A stretch of 64,000 nt of DNA from Actinomadura alba (GTDB taxonomy: Bacteria; Actinomycetota; Actinomycetes; Streptosporangiales; Streptosporangiaceae). Shown piece after piece: positions 16,014 through 25,169 of this stretch. Positions within the stretch are counted from its first letter, which is position 1. Each line of letters opens with the position of its first letter. The stretch lies in contig NZ_JABVEC010000011.1 of the NCBI RefSeq assembly GCF_014323705.1, positions 1-64,000 on the forward strand, read 5' to 3'. The notes beneath the pieces were generated by a model that did not search any database, was not told the origin of the DNA, and was given only the letters and a program-made list of their open reading frames with translations. The position numbers and the translations under genes are program-made.

Positions 16014-16922
16014 TCAGGATCTGCCTCTGGTCAGCCGCCGAGCAGGCAGGCGACGACCTCGCGGCGCCAGTGCCCGGGCGGCCCGCTGAAGGCGCGCGGC
16101 GGCACGACCGTGAGGAAGGACGCCGCTCCGGGCGCCACGGGATCGAGGCGTAACCGGATCTCGACCGCCGCCCCAGGCCGGCCCGCGTGACCGGTCGTCC
16201 TCGGACGTCACGGTGACCACCTCGGCGATCTCACGGAAGGCACGCCCCGGCTCGGCGTCGAGATCGGCCCAGTGCGCTTCCAGCAACGTCTGCGCGAGCC
16301 CGTTGAGCACATCGCACCAACCCCCAGCGAGGTCGGGCGGGATGCGGTCGGCCAGAAGCTCGGGCAGGCCGAACCGGGCGAGCCCGCCGGTCGTCATCCG
16401 CATGCCGCGGCGGATGTCGGTCTCGTCGGCCGAAACGGCGACCTCCAGCCAGTCGGCCACGCCGAAGCCGTCGCGGTGGCGCAACGCGCACGGCGCCCAC
16501 CGGATCCGCCGGAGGAGCGGCGACTCGGGGTCGAGCAGGATTCCGCCGGTCGAGACGGCGAGTGCCTCTGCGGTCGTGGCCGCCGTGTAGACGTGCAGCG
16601 GCGGCCAGGCCGGGCCGTGCGTCGCCGTGACCAGGAGATGCCGCTCCGCCGAGCACAGCCTCGCGAGCGCCGCCGGAGCGAGGTGCGGGCCACAGTCGGA
16701 GCAGCCCAGCAGTTCCACCATGTGCGCGAACCACGGCTCACCGGATGCGATCACATCGACTCGCGGGGCGACGTCGACGAGCGTGCCCTCACCCCGGCAT
16801 AACGCCGTGGTGGCGCGTCCGCCCGACCGCTCGGTCAGGCCGCACGGCATCCGCTCGGGCGCTGCGACGACGTACATGGCCAGGAGTTTCTCCGGCACGG
16901 TGAGGATCACGGTGTTCGCCAT
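16014..16922 (-). CDS. Hypothetical protein with probable C-terminal frameshift
   Basis: The printed frame gives 302 aa. Residues 1 to about 240 read as a normal protein (two Cys-containing segments MPCGLTE and GCSDCGPH; no family recognised). From about position 16195 the printed frame becomes Arg/Pro/Gly-rich junk, while another frame reads on sensibly as AAVEIRLRLDPVAPGAASFL to a stop at 16032. One base missing, or two extra, in the G-run near 16161-16177 would restore a protein of about 296 residues. Could be a sequencing error, a mutation or recoding. Confidence 0.55.
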   Translation of the reverse strand: MANTVILTVPEKLLAMYVVAAPERMPCGLTERSGGRATTALCRGEGTLVDVAPRVDVIASGEPWFAHMVELLGCSDCGPHLAPAALARLCSAERHLLVTATHGPAWPPLHVYTAATTAEALAVSTGGILLDPESPLLRRIRWAPCALRHRDGFGVADWLEVAVSADETDIRRGMRMTTGGLARFGLPELLADRIPPDLAGGWCDVLNGLAQTLLEAHWADLDAEPGRAFREIAEVVTVTSEDDRSRGPAWGGGRDPVTPRSRGARSGVLPHGRAAARLQRAARALAPRGRRLPARRLTRGRS

Positions 16923-17114
16923 GCCACGAAAGCTACGCCGTGGATCCGACAGTCTGTTCGATCGGCTGCCACTCGTGTACAGAGGCGTTTACTCTCGTCT
17001 TGACGAATCATCGGACTTGACTCCCAGAGCCGGACCGACACCTCCGGCCTTCTCATCTGTTCGAGCGGTTCGAATCGTATGTTCGAATTACAGCGGCACT
17101 GACTCCCCCGGTCG

Positions 17115-17441
17115 CCGAGACGACCGGAGCGGCTCGGGCGGCGACGCCGGCCGCTTCTCCAGGAACCACGGCAGGAACCAGCTCGACGCGGCCTCGGTGA
17201 CGACCCCCGGCGGGCGAAGACGGAGCCGAACCGAGCGGTGTCCGACGCCGGCCGCACGTCCATGGGCAACGTCATCGTGACGCCGGCGCCGACGGCCGGC
17301 CCGTTGATCGCGCCGATCACCGGCTTGAGGCAGCGCGCGATGCGCAACGCGACCGTGCCGGCGCGTGCCGTCCGCCAGCAGATCATCGTCTCCGGCGAAC
17401 ATGTCATGCCGCTCCGCGGCGTGCGACGTGTCCGGAACCAC
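17115..17441 (-). pseudogene. Enoyl-CoA hydratase (crotonase) pseudogene
   Basis: Two frames together encode a crotonase fragment. One frame has VALRIARCLKPVIGAINGPA, GAGVTMTLPMDV and ASDTARFGSVFARRG. The reading then jumps to another frame with VVTEAASSWFLPWFLEKRP at about 17205. This is the oxyanion-hole and catalytic region of an enoyl-CoA hydratase, but the first and last thirds are unrecognisable and there is no continuous frame. A dead gene remnant within a 786-base stretch (16923-17708) that otherwise shows nothing coding. Confidence 0.8.
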
Positions 17442-17708
17442 CCTTGAGGCACGGATCCGAACGAGATGCCAGGGGCGCGGTGGTTCCGGTGTCCCGATAC
17501 CGATCTTGAACTCGGCCGGGCGACCGGCACGTGGCGTCGAGGCTCCCGCGCCTCCACGGCCGACCCTGCGCGGGGCGCGGCACTCGCCCGTCCGGTCCGG
17601 CCCGCACGGCGTCGTCGCACCGCGGACGGCCTGTGAGAAACGTCATGACACCGGGTGGCGAATGTGAACTGTAGGTCACCAGCATGAATTGTCGGATATC
17701 TTTCGGAT

Positions 17709-18554
17709 ATGAACTGGGCCGTCGCGACATATGACTCCGCCTTCGGGTATGTCTCCGCGCACGGCGCACCCCTCATCGACCTGCTCGACCCGCAGCCGGG
17801 GGAACGCGTCATCGACCTGGGCTGCGGCACGGGCACCTTCTCCGCCGAGATCAACGCGCGCGGCGCCGAGGTCCTCGGCATCGACGGCTCCCGGGAGATG
17901 ATCGCTCAGGCAGCGTCGCTCCACCCATCGATGTCGTTCGCGGTCGGCGACGCGCACGACTTCACGGTGGCCGAGCCGTACGACGCCGTGGCCTCGAACG
18001 CCGCCCTGCACTGGATGACTCGCGACCCGGACGCGGTGATCGCACAGACCCACGCGGCGCTGCGCCCCGGCGGCCGGTTCATCGCCGAGATGGGCGGCGC
18101 GGGCAACTGCGCCGAGCTGATCACGGCCATGCAGACGGCTTGGCGGGTGTTCGGCCTGGACGAACCCGAGCTGCCGTGGTACTTCCCGACCCCCGCGGAG
18201 TACGCGACCCGGCTCGAGGAGGGCGGGTTCACCGTCCGGCTCCTGGAGTTCTTCGACCGGCCGACCCGCATGAGCGAGGGCCCGAACGGTGCCGCCGACT
18301 GGGTGCGGCTGTTCGCACCCGAGGCGCTCGCCGAGGTGCCACCCGAGATCGCCGAGCCGCTGCTCGACCGGATCAACGTGCTGGCCGCACCCGCACTGCG
18401 CCGCGAGTCCGGCTGGGTCGCCGACTACGTACGGCTGCGGTTCGCGGCGATCCGCAAGCCCAACAGCAGCGGCCCGCTGCCCGAGCCGGGCGGAGCCGAC
18501 GCCGAGACCTCTTGGCCGAGCAGCGCGCCCACCCCCGCACTCGACCCGATGTAG
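17709..18554 (+). CDS. Class I SAM-dependent methyltransferase
   Basis: 281 aa. Motif I VIDLGCGTGTFSAEI at about residues 35-49, then LGIDGSREMI (acidic ribose-binding Asp) and FAVGDAHDF. The N-terminus and the YDAVASNAALHWM segment resemble trans-aconitate-methyltransferase-like enzymes. The tail of about 30 residues is Pro/Ser-rich. No Shine-Dalgarno is evident before ATG 17709. Substrate unknown; lies between a pseudogene region and the CysRS-like gene. Confidence 0.85.
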   Translation: MNWAVATYDSAFGYVSAHGAPLIDLLDPQPGERVIDLGCGTGTFSAEINARGAEVLGIDGSREMIAQAASLHPSMSFAVGDAHDFTVAEPYDAVASNAALHWMTRDPDAVIAQTHAALRPGGRFIAEMGGAGNCAELITAMQTAWRVFGLDEPELPWYFPTPAEYATRLEEGGFTVRLLEFFDRPTRMSEGPNGAADWVRLFAPEALAEVPPEIAEPLLDRINVLAAPALRRESGWVADYVRLRFAAIRKPNSSGPLPEPGGADAETSWPSSAPTPALDPM

Positions 18555-18618
18555 GTCCCGGACGTCACGGCCGGGCTCAGCCGCGCCGGGTCGCCGGCAC
18601 GGGTCCTACGCTGAGGGC

Positions 18619-19287
18619 ATGCTCCGGTTGTACGACGCTCGCACGGGCCAGGTCGAAGATCTCCCTCGGGCCCGCTTCCTGCGGGTCCACGTCAGCGGGG
18701 GCGACCTGCGCTCGCGCATCCTGGGGGACGTCATCCGCAGATTGGCGGAACGGCATCGCCGGCAGATCCTGCTGACGGCCTCGGACGGCCGCGACCTCAC
18801 GGCGCTCAACATCCCCCCGACCGATCAGGACGCTCCCGGCGATGCCGATCTGAACGTCGGACGAGGCCCGGGCCGTCTCGTGGCCGTCGCCCCCACCTCC
18901 GAGGAGCCGTCGCTGACGGAGCTCGCCGAGCGGGGGCTCGATCCGCTGTCGGTACGACTGGCGATGCTCGAACGTCCCTACCGGGAGCCGTTGGAACTGG
19001 ACTCGAGACAGGTCGAGACGGCCGACCGGGAACTGCGGCGGCTCCGCGAGAGCGTCGCCGGATGGGCCGAGGAGCCGTCCAAGCCGGTGCACGGGGACTA
19101 CCGGGCCGAGCTGATCGAGGCGCTCGACTCGGACCTGGACACGCCCAAGGCACTGGAAGCGCTGCGCCGGCTCGCCGCGGCCGAGGTCCCGCCGGGGTCG
19201 AAGTTCGAGACCTTCGCCTATGCCGACATGGTGCTCGCACTGGATCTCGTCCGTGACGTCGGCCGCTCCCGCACACCGCCGCGTTAG
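18619..19287 (+). CDS. Truncated cysteinyl-tRNA synthetase/MshC-like protein without catalytic core
   Basis: 222 aa. The N-terminus (MLRLYDARTGQVEDLPR, then LRVHVSGGDLRSRILGDVIRRL) resembles the start of CysRS or MshC. The second half (DPLSVRLAMLERPYREPLEL, LDSDLDTPKALEALRRLA, YADMVLALDLV) resembles the helical region after the catalytic domain. The CysRS zinc cysteines, the HIGH motif and the KMSKS loop are all absent, so it cannot activate cysteine. The frame is intact with normal codon use, suggesting a retained pseudo-enzyme rather than a dead gene. Confidence 0.65.
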   Translation: MLRLYDARTGQVEDLPRARFLRVHVSGGDLRSRILGDVIRRLAERHRRQILLTASDGRDLTALNIPPTDQDAPGDADLNVGRGPGRLVAVAPTSEEPSLTELAERGLDPLSVRLAMLERPYREPLELDSRQVETADRELRRLRESVAGWAEEPSKPVHGDYRAELIEALDSDLDTPKALEALRRLAAAEVPPGSKFETFAYADMVLALDLVRDVGRSRTPPR

Positions 19288-19407
19288 GCGTTCCCGACCG
19301 CATCGGCGGCCGTCTCCGGCACGGCGCACCTGTCACTCGGAAGCGTCGGCCGACACCGACTTTAAGATCACGGGAATCGGACATGGACGGCACCGGTTAT
19401 CCGGTAC

Positions 19408-20439
19408 GTGGCAGACCAGGCTGACTTCCGCATGTCCGTACTCGACCTCGCCCCGGTGAGCAGCGACTCGACACCGGGCGCGGCGTTGCGCGCCAGCATC
19501 GATCTGGCGCGGGCGACCGAGGCGCTCGGCTACCACCGCTACTGGGTCGCCGAGCATCACAGCATGCCCGGCATCGCGAGCTCGTCCCCCGCCGTGCTGA
19601 TCGGCTACCTCGCCGAGGCGACGAGCACCCTGCGGCTCGGCTCCGGCGGCGTCATGCTGCCCAACCACGCCCCGCTCGTGGTGGCGGAGCAGTTCGGAAT
19701 GCTCGAGACCATGCACCCCGGGCGCATCGACCTCGGGATCGGGCGGGCGCCGGGCACCGACCAGGTCACCGCCCACGCCCTGCGGCGCACCACCGACCTG
19801 TCGGCCGACGACTTCCCGCAGGAGCTCGCCGAGCTCATGGCGTTCATGGACGGCACCTTCCCCGAGGATCACCCCTACCGGCGGATCAAGGTCGTCCCGG
19901 GCGGGCGACCTGCGATCTGGCTGCTCGGCTCCAGCGGCTTCAGCGCGCAGCTGGCCGGGGTCCTCGGCCTGCCGTTCGCGTTCGCCCACCACTTCAGCGC
20001 CCAGAACACCGACGCGGCTCTGGAGCTCTACCGCTCGTCCTTCCGTCCCTCGGAGACCCTCGACCGTCCCTACGCGATGGTGACCGCCGCCGTGGTCTGC
20101 GCCGACACCGCACAGGAGGCCGAGCGGCTGTCGGCCCCGATGGGGCTGTCCATGCTGCGGCTGCGCAAGGGCGAACCAGGGCTGCTGCCCACCCCGGAGG
20201 AGGCGCTCGCGTACCCGTACACGCCGCAGGAGGCCGGGCTCGTCGCGTCGATCACCGAGTCGCACGTGATCGGCGACCAGGAGACGGTGCGGCGCGGCCT
20301 CGCCGGGCTTCGCGAGCAGACGCGCGCGGACGAACTGATGATCTCCAGCAACATCGGAGACCCCAAGGCCCGGCTCCGCTCGTTCGAGCTCGTCGCCGAA
20401 GCCCATCCGGAGGTTTTGCGGGGAATCGCCGACGCTTGA
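19408..20439 (+). CDS. LLM-class flavin-dependent oxidoreductase
   Basis: 343 aa from GTG 19408; ATG 19432 is possible. Luciferase-like TIM barrel, single-component type: [12 protein letters not shown] at the N-terminus, [45 protein letters not shown] and [14 protein letters not shown]. The C-terminal helix has the usual [12 protein letters not shown]. Probably uses F420 or FMN; substrate unknown. Stands alone. Confidence 0.88.
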   Translation: MADQADFRMSVLDLAPVSSDSTPGAALRASIDLARATEALGYHRYWVAEHHSMPGIASSSPAVLIGYLAEATSTLRLGSGGVMLPNHAPLVVAEQFGMLETMHPGRIDLGIGRAPGTDQVTAHALRRTTDLSADDFPQELAELMAFMDGTFPEDHPYRRIKVVPGGRPAIWLLGSSGFSAQLAGVLGLPFAFAHHFSAQNTDAALELYRSSFRPSETLDRPYAMVTAAVVCADTAQEAERLSAPMGLSMLRLRKGEPGLLPTPEEALAYPYTPQEAGLVASITESHVIGDQETVRRGLAGLREQTRADELMISSNIGDPKARLRSFELVAEAHPEVLRGIADA

Positions 20440-20610
20440 CCGGTCCGAGAGCCCACCGCGCCGATGCTTAGAGCGGCGGATGGCATTTCATCGTGGCTTC
20501 ATCAAGGCGGAGCAACGCCAGGCTGACGAATCCCTTTTCTCGCTTCCTGCACATCTGTAAGCTTTCGCGGGTACTCCGCCTTGGTGTCGGCCAATTGATC
20601 AGGGGTTTCG

Positions 20611-21174
20611 ATGAGCTCCCGGTTCGCCCCCCTCCTCGGCGGGCTCGGGTTGGCCATCGCGGTCGCGGGCTGCGGGGGTTCGGGCTCAGCGGGCACGTTC
20701 CGCCCCTCCGGCGACGCCGGCGGCCGGTCCCCGACCGGCGCCGCTCCGGCCGGAACCCCGGGTCCGGTCGACACCGCCGCGCTGTCGCCCACGATCATCG
20801 CCCAGTACAAGCGCTTCCAGAAGGTCTACGAGACCTCCTTCGCCGACAACGACACGAGCGAACTGGCCGGGGTCGCGACCGAGCCCATCCTTGGCCAGCT
20901 CATGCGGACGGCAGAGCGCGCTCGGAGCCAGGGAATCGTCTGGCGCTATCACAACGTCCTCAACCCCAGGCTCGCGTTGATCACCAAGGACGGGCGGCAG
21001 GCGGTCGTGCTCGACTGCGTGTACACCCTGGGCGCGTTCAAGTACGACGCAAGGACCGGCAGGCAGCTCACCGCCAACAGGACGGGCGGGCACACGAGAT
21101 ACCGAGCGCTCATGCGGCTGGTCGACGGCACCTGGAAACTCTCCGACTCCCGATCCGAGGTCAGGAAATGCTGA
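20611..21174 (+). CDS. Lipoprotein of unknown function
   Basis: 187 aa. Lipobox AVAGC (about residues 17-21) after a short hydrophobic signal, followed by a Gly/Pro/Ser linker. The folded part (AALSPTIIAQYKRFQKVYET, NVLNPRLALITKDGRQAVVLDC, TRYRALMRLVDGTWKLSDSR) looks like an NTF2-like/Mce-associated type domain common in exported actinobacterial proteins, but this is tentative. The stop overlaps the next gene by 7 bases, so the two are co-translated. Confidence 0.7.
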   Translation: MSSRFAPLLGGLGLAIAVAGCGGSGSAGTFRPSGDAGGRSPTGAAPAGTPGPVDTAALSPTIIAQYKRFQKVYETSFADNDTSELAGVATEPILGQLMRTAERARSQGIVWRYHNVLNPRLALITKDGRQAVVLDCVYTLGAFKYDARTGRQLTANRTGGHTRYRALMRLVDGTWKLSDSRSEVRKC

Positions 21175-21938
21175 TCAGATCCTCCCTGCTGATCACGGCG
21201 ATGACGGTGGGCGCCGGGGCGACCGGCCTCGTCGCCCCGGCGGCCGCGTTCGCGCCGCGCGTGACGGCGCCCAAGCCCCCGCCCAATCACTGCAGCACGA
21301 CCACCTGCACCGCCGGCGGGACGATACCCGGCCGGGACGGCAGCGGAGGCGACACTCCCTCCGGCGGCGGAGGCGGCACGATCGTGCAGGACCCGTGCGG
21401 CGGCGACCCGCAGTGCGTCATGGGCAGCGTCAGCGGCCCACAACCGGCCGGGACCCCCACCGTCGCCGATGTGGTCCAGATGGCCATGGACGGCCTGGAG
21501 CGGCCCGTCATGAAGATCCAGACGAGCCCCCGCACCCGGAGCTACGTCGGCCTCCGGACCTTTCTGTGGGTCGACCGCGGGCAGTGGACGCCGAAATCGA
21601 ACCCCGTCTCGGCCGGCGGCCACACGGTGACCGGCACGTCCACCCCGGTGGAGGTGGTCTGGAACCTCGGCGAGAAGACGATCACATGTACCGGTCCCGG
21701 CACCCCGTACAACCCCAAGCGTCCGGAGAACCAGAAAGGCACGTGCACCCACGTCTACCAGAAGTCCTCGGCCGGTCAGCCGGGCGGTGAATACCAGATC
21801 AGTGCCACGGTCAACTGGCGTGTGACCTGGGTTTGCGAGCCCGCCTGCGGAAGTGGTGACGCAGGCATGGTGGCGGGCCTAAGCGCAGTAGAACAGCTGC
21901 CCGTCGGGGAGATCCAGACCGGCTCCCGGAGCGGATGA
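21168..21938 (+). CDS. Exported Gly/Pro-rich beta protein
   Basis: 256 aa from ATG 21168. Signal peptide (LLITAMTVGAGATGLVAPAAAFA), a Gly/Ser/Thr linker with paired cysteines, then a beta-rich domain: TFLWVDRGQWTPKSNPVSAG, VEVVWNLGEKTITCTGPGTPYN and ISATVNWRVTWVCEPACG. Similar lipoprotein-plus-exported-protein pairs accompany Tad-type pilus loci in actinomycetes, but no Tad gene is adjacent here. Its last 60 bases overlap, tail to tail, the NlpC/P60 gene on the other strand. Confidence 0.65.
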   Translation: MLIRSSLLITAMTVGAGATGLVAPAAAFAPRVTAPKPPPNHCSTTTCTAGGTIPGRDGSGGDTPSGGGGGTIVQDPCGGDPQCVMGSVSGPQPAGTPTVADVVQMAMDGLERPVMKIQTSPRTRSYVGLRTFLWVDRGQWTPKSNPVSAGGHTVTGTSTPVEVVWNLGEKTITCTGPGTPYNPKRPENQKGTCTHVYQKSSAGQPGGEYQISATVNWRVTWVCEPACGSGDAGMVAGLSAVEQLPVGEIQTGSRSG

Positions 21939-22595
21939 ATCGAGGCACGGCGCACCGGGCACCATGGGCTCCAATGGCTCGACGATGCTGCGCTCACGCA
22001 GGTTCTCTGGTGGCTGCACAGGCCGCCGGCCACGCCATACATAAGGCCGGGCGGGCCTGACCGCCCCGACCATGCTGCGCGCGTAATGGCCCCTCAACCG
22101 GGCCACCCGCACGGTCTTTCCCGCACGCGGCGAATGGATGAATCTACCATTCCCGACGTACATCCCCACATGACCGAATCCATGGAAGAAGATCAGGTCG
22201 CCCGAGCGCAGCCGGGAACGGCGGACCTTCTTGTGGATGCGGCGGTACTGGCTTCTGGCCACCCGTGGGATATACACTCCGGCCGACCGCCAAGCCCGCT
22301 GGACAAGGCCGGAACAGTCATAACCACGCGGCCCGGTGCCGCCCCAGCGATAGGGCTTGCCGCGTTGCCGATAGGCGAATCGCACCGCTTGTGCCGCCTG
22401 ATCCTGCGCGGTCATGAAGCGGTGCGACCGATCTCGCCACGCCAGGGCCTGGCGAAAGGCATCGGCTTGTGCCGTCATGTCTATATGACGCAGAGGTATG
22501 TGCGCTTTGTACTCCTTGGCCCAGGCCACCGGTCCCGAAGCGACTGCCAGTGCGATACCGGTCGCACAAGCGACAACCTTTAACGGAATGGTCAT
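21879..22595 (-). CDS. Secreted NlpC/P60 peptidoglycan endopeptidase
   Basis: 238 aa. A signal peptide (LKVVACATGIALAVASGPVAWA) is followed by an NlpC/P60 domain. Catalytic Cys94 lies in GYDCSGLVQRAW, His142 in GHVGMYVG and the third polar residue is His154 in FIHSPRAG. The domain cleaves stem-peptide bonds in the cell wall. The tail after about residue 185 is unassigned, Pro/Arg-rich and ends in a region that overlaps the convergent neighbour by 60 bases. The intergenic space upstream is about 70 bases, too short for the c-di-AMP riboswitch often found before such genes. Confidence 0.9.
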   Translation of the reverse strand: MTIPLKVVACATGIALAVASGPVAWAKEYKAHIPLRHIDMTAQADAFRQALAWRDRSHRFMTAQDQAAQAVRFAYRQRGKPYRWGGTGPRGYDCSGLVQRAWRSAGVYIPRVARSQYRRIHKKVRRSRLRSGDLIFFHGFGHVGMYVGNGRFIHSPRAGKTVRVARLRGHYARSMVGAVRPARPYVWRGRRPVQPPENLRERSIVEPLEPMVPGAPCLDSSAPGAGLDLPDGQLFYCA

Positions 22596-22668
22596 ACCTG
22601 ACTTCCTTCTCTATGGGTTGAGCGCGGTTAGGTAATTACCCAAGATCCAAAACATAAACCCATAATCT

Positions 22669-23157
22669 TCAGCGCAGACGGCGATGCGCCACGACGATTC
22701 CGTCCTCATCGCTGTAGAGCCAGTCTTCGGGGCGGAACTCCACACCGCCGAAAGACACCGGCACATTGACGTCACCGACACCGTTTTTGGCACTCTTGCG
22801 AGGATTGGAACCGAGGGCTTTCACACCCAGATCCAACGCGCGGAGTGCGACCACATCGCGCACCGCTCCATTGATCACCACGCCGGCCCAGCCCCGCTCC
22901 ACGGCGGAGGCGGCGATGAGATCGCCCATCAGTGCCGAGGCGAGCGATCCTGCCCCGTCCACGACGAGAACCTTGCCCGCACCCGGCGTGCCCAGCACAT
23001 CCTTGACCAGCGCGTTGTCGCGAAAGCACCGCACGGTGGCGACGGGCCCCGCGAAGGCCGGTCGGCCGCCGTACTGCCGGAACTGCGTCTCGCAGCTCTG
23101 AAGCTCGTCTTCGAAGTCGTCGATCAGGTCGGCCGTGGCGAACTCGATGGCGGTCAT
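22669..23157 (-). CDS. rraA: RraA-family protein
   Basis: 162 aa from ATG 23157. Family called regulator of RNase E activity; many members are 4-hydroxy-4-methyl-2-oxoglutarate or oxaloacetate aldolases. Typical motifs: [44 protein letters not shown] and [11 protein letters not shown]. The GxxxRD pattern (GAVRD) binds metal/substrate in the aldolases, so an enzyme role is possible. Single gene; the upstream Lrp-type gene ends 60 bases away on the same strand. Confidence 0.88.
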   Translation of the reverse strand: MTAIEFATADLIDDFEDELQSCETQFRQYGGRPAFAGPVATVRCFRDNALVKDVLGTPGAGKVLVVDGAGSLASALMGDLIAASAVERGWAGVVINGAVRDVVALRALDLGVKALGSNPRKSAKNGVGDVNVPVSFGGVEFRPEDWLYSDEDGIVVAHRRLR

Positions 23158-23216
23158 GCGACCGGAGGGTAACAAGCCGGGGCGTCCCCTGCGTGAGCGT
23201 CCTGTCGTACGGCGGT

Positions 23217-23672
23217 CTAGGACGTGGGAGCGTCGGTGGGGCGGCCGATCAGCCGGGACAGGACGATCGTGGTCTTGGTCTGCACGATGTTCTGCTCGCG
23301 TCGCAGCCGTTCCAGCACCGCTTCCAGGTGCTGGATGTCACGCGCCCGCAAGTGCACGAGAGCGCTCGCCTCCCCGGTGACGGTGTAGGCGGCGACCACC
23401 TCCGGATGCTTGCGGACGCTGGCGTAGATCTCCTCGGGTGCCGTCGCCCCGGTACAGAAGATCTCGATGAACGCCTCGGTCGTCCAGCCGAGCGCGGCGG
23501 GGTCGACGACGGCCGTGTATCCGGTGATCACGCCGTCGTGCCGCAGCCGATCCACCCGTCGCTTCACCGCCGGAGCGGAAAGTCCGACGGCATCGCCGAC
23601 CTGGGCATAGGACGCACGAGCGTTCTGGAGCAGCTGCGCAACGATCTGATGGTCAATGTCGTCAAGACGCAA
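23217..23672 (-). CDS. Lrp/AsnC-family transcriptional regulator
   Basis: 151 aa. N-terminal winged HTH ([41 protein letters not shown]) and a C-terminal RAM ligand-binding domain ([20 protein letters not shown]). Divergent from rocD across a 174-base intergenic region, so it most likely controls rocD in response to arginine, ornithine or another amino acid. Confidence 0.92.
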   Translation of the reverse strand: MRLDDIDHQIVAQLLQNARASYAQVGDAVGLSAPAVKRRVDRLRHDGVITGYTAVVDPAALGWTTEAFIEIFCTGATAPEEIYASVRKHPEVVAAYTVTGEASALVHLRARDIQHLEAVLERLRREQNIVQTKTTIVLSRLIGRPTDAPTS

Positions 23673-23732
23673 CGATCAGCCCTTTCTCAGCGCGGGTTCG
23701 TTCTTGGTCGTCCCTCGTTGCCGAACCTACGC

Positions 23733-23748
23733 TGGTGGAAGTACACCA
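23733..23748. promoter_or_regulatory. Dyad TGGTG-N6-CACCA between lrp-type gene and rocD
   Basis: A perfect 5-bp inverted repeat with a 6-base spacer in the middle of the divergent intergenic region. It could be a half of an Lrp-family operator array; short arms make chance occurrence possible. Confidence 0.3.
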
Positions 23749-23846
23749 CCATCTCGCGGGGGTGCGATCACGCCCGGCATCGCCCGGGCGGCGACCCACC
23801 GCACGGCAACGCATCGAAACACACAGCAACGCACCGAAGGAGCGCC

Positions 23847-25040
23847 GTGACCCAGTCGGCCCAGCTACGTGCCCTCTCCGAGGCGCACAGCGCACACAAC
23901 TACCATCCGCTTCCCATCGTGATCGCCGAAGCGGACGGCGCGTGGGTGACCGACGTCGAGGGCCGTCGCTACCTGGACATGCTGGCGGCGTACTCCGCGG
24001 TCAACTTCGGCCACCGCAACCCGCGGCTCATCGCCGCCGTCAAGCGGCAGCTCGACAGGGTCACGCTGGTCAGCCGGGCCTTCGACCACGACCAGTTCGG
24101 CCCGTTCTGTGCGGAACTCGCGGAACTCGTCGGCAAGGACATGGTCCTCCCGATGAACAGCGGCGCCGAGGCGGTCGAGACGGCGCTCAAGACCGCGCGC
24201 AAGTGGGGCTACGAGGTCAAGGGCGTGCCCGCCGACCAGGCGAACATCATCACGTTCGAGGGCAACTTCCACGGCCGCACCACCACGATCGTCAGCTTCT
24301 CCACCGATCCGGACGCCCGGAACTCCTACGGCCCCTTCACCCCGGGTTTCCGCACCGTGCCGTACGGCGACATCGACGCCCTGCGCGAAGCCGTCGACGA
24401 CTCGACGGTCGGCGTTCTCATCGAGCCCATCCAGGGTGAGGCGGGCGTGAACGTCCCGCCGAGCGGCTTCCTCACCGCCGTCCGGCGGCTCTGCACCGAG
24501 GCCGGCGCGCTGATGATCGCGGACGAGATCCAGTCCGGTCTCGGCCGTACGGGCACCACGTTCGCGGTCGAGCACGAGAACGTGATCCCGGACGTCTACA
24601 TCCTGGGCAAGGCGCTCGGCGGCGGCATCCTGCCGGTGTCCGCGGTGATCGCGGACTCGGACGTCCTCGGCGTCTTCAAGCCCGGCCAGCACGGATCCAC
24701 CTTCGGCGGCAACCCGATCGCCTGCGCCGTCGCCCGCGAGGTCATCGCCATGCTGAGGACGGGCGAGTTCCAGGAGCGCTCCGCCAGGCTCGGCGCGCAC
24801 ATGCACGAGCGGCTCGGGCACCTGCCCTCCGACCTGGTCCACGAGGTACGCGGCCGGGGACTTTGGGCCGGAGTCGAACTCGGCGTCCGGGCGCGTCCGG
24901 TCAGCGAGAAGCTGATGGAGCTCGGCGTACTCGCCAAGGAGACGCACGAGACGACCATCCGGCTCGCGCCGCCGCTGACCATCGGTGAGCAGGACCTCGA
25001 CTGGGCGCTGGACCAGGTCGAGATCGCGCTCAAGGCCTGA
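23847..25040 (+). CDS. rocD: Ornithine--oxo-acid transaminase
   Basis: 397 aa from GTG 23847 with GAAGGAG upstream. PLP class III aminotransferase converting ornithine and 2-oxoglutarate to glutamate semialdehyde and glutamate, in arginine/ornithine breakdown. Motifs: NYHPLPIVIAEADGAWVTDV, NSGAEAVETALKTARKWGYE, ADEIQSGLGRTG and ILGKALGGGILPVSAV with the PLP Lys. Ends in a terminator hairpin; regulated probably by the divergent Lrp-type protein. Confidence 0.94.
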   Translation: MTQSAQLRALSEAHSAHNYHPLPIVIAEADGAWVTDVEGRRYLDMLAAYSAVNFGHRNPRLIAAVKRQLDRVTLVSRAFDHDQFGPFCAELAELVGKDMVLPMNSGAEAVETALKTARKWGYEVKGVPADQANIITFEGNFHGRTTTIVSFSTDPDARNSYGPFTPGFRTVPYGDIDALREAVDDSTVGVLIEPIQGEAGVNVPPSGFLTAVRRLCTEAGALMIADEIQSGLGRTGTTFAVEHENVIPDVYILGKALGGGILPVSAVIADSDVLGVFKPGQHGSTFGGNPIACAVAREVIAMLRTGEFQERSARLGAHMHERLGHLPSDLVHEVRGRGLWAGVELGVRARPVSEKLMELGVLAKETHETTIRLAPPLTIGEQDLDWALDQVEIALKA

Positions 25041-25054
25041 CCCGACCCGGCCGC

Positions 25055-25074
25055 GGCGCCCCGGCAGGGGCGCC
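25055..25074. terminator. Hairpin between rocD and convergent flavin reductase gene
   Basis: Perfect 8-bp arms GGCGCCCC/GGGGCGCC with a GGCA loop, 15 bases after the rocD stop. No T-tract follows, as is common in high-GC actinobacteria. Confidence 0.65.
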
Positions 25075-25169
25075 GTGGTGCGTCGTCGGGGGCCACACGA
25101 GCAAGGCGCACCCGCTGGAGCGGAACCCGGCCCGCCCAGCGGGTGCTCTGGGCGCTCAGACCGCCCGTC

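Noticed and set aside
17055..17095. TTCGAA/GTTCGA-rich stretch resembling a LexA (SOS) box or a tRNA T-arm
   Set aside because: No pair of half-sites has the correct CGAAC-N4-GTTCG spacing, and no complementary T-stem or other tRNA arms are present.
22596..22668. Possible c-di-AMP (ydaO) riboswitch upstream of the NlpC/P60 gene
   Set aside because: The intergenic space is only 73 bases and lacks the conserved core; the same holds for 58777-59111, where no riboswitch core was recognised.
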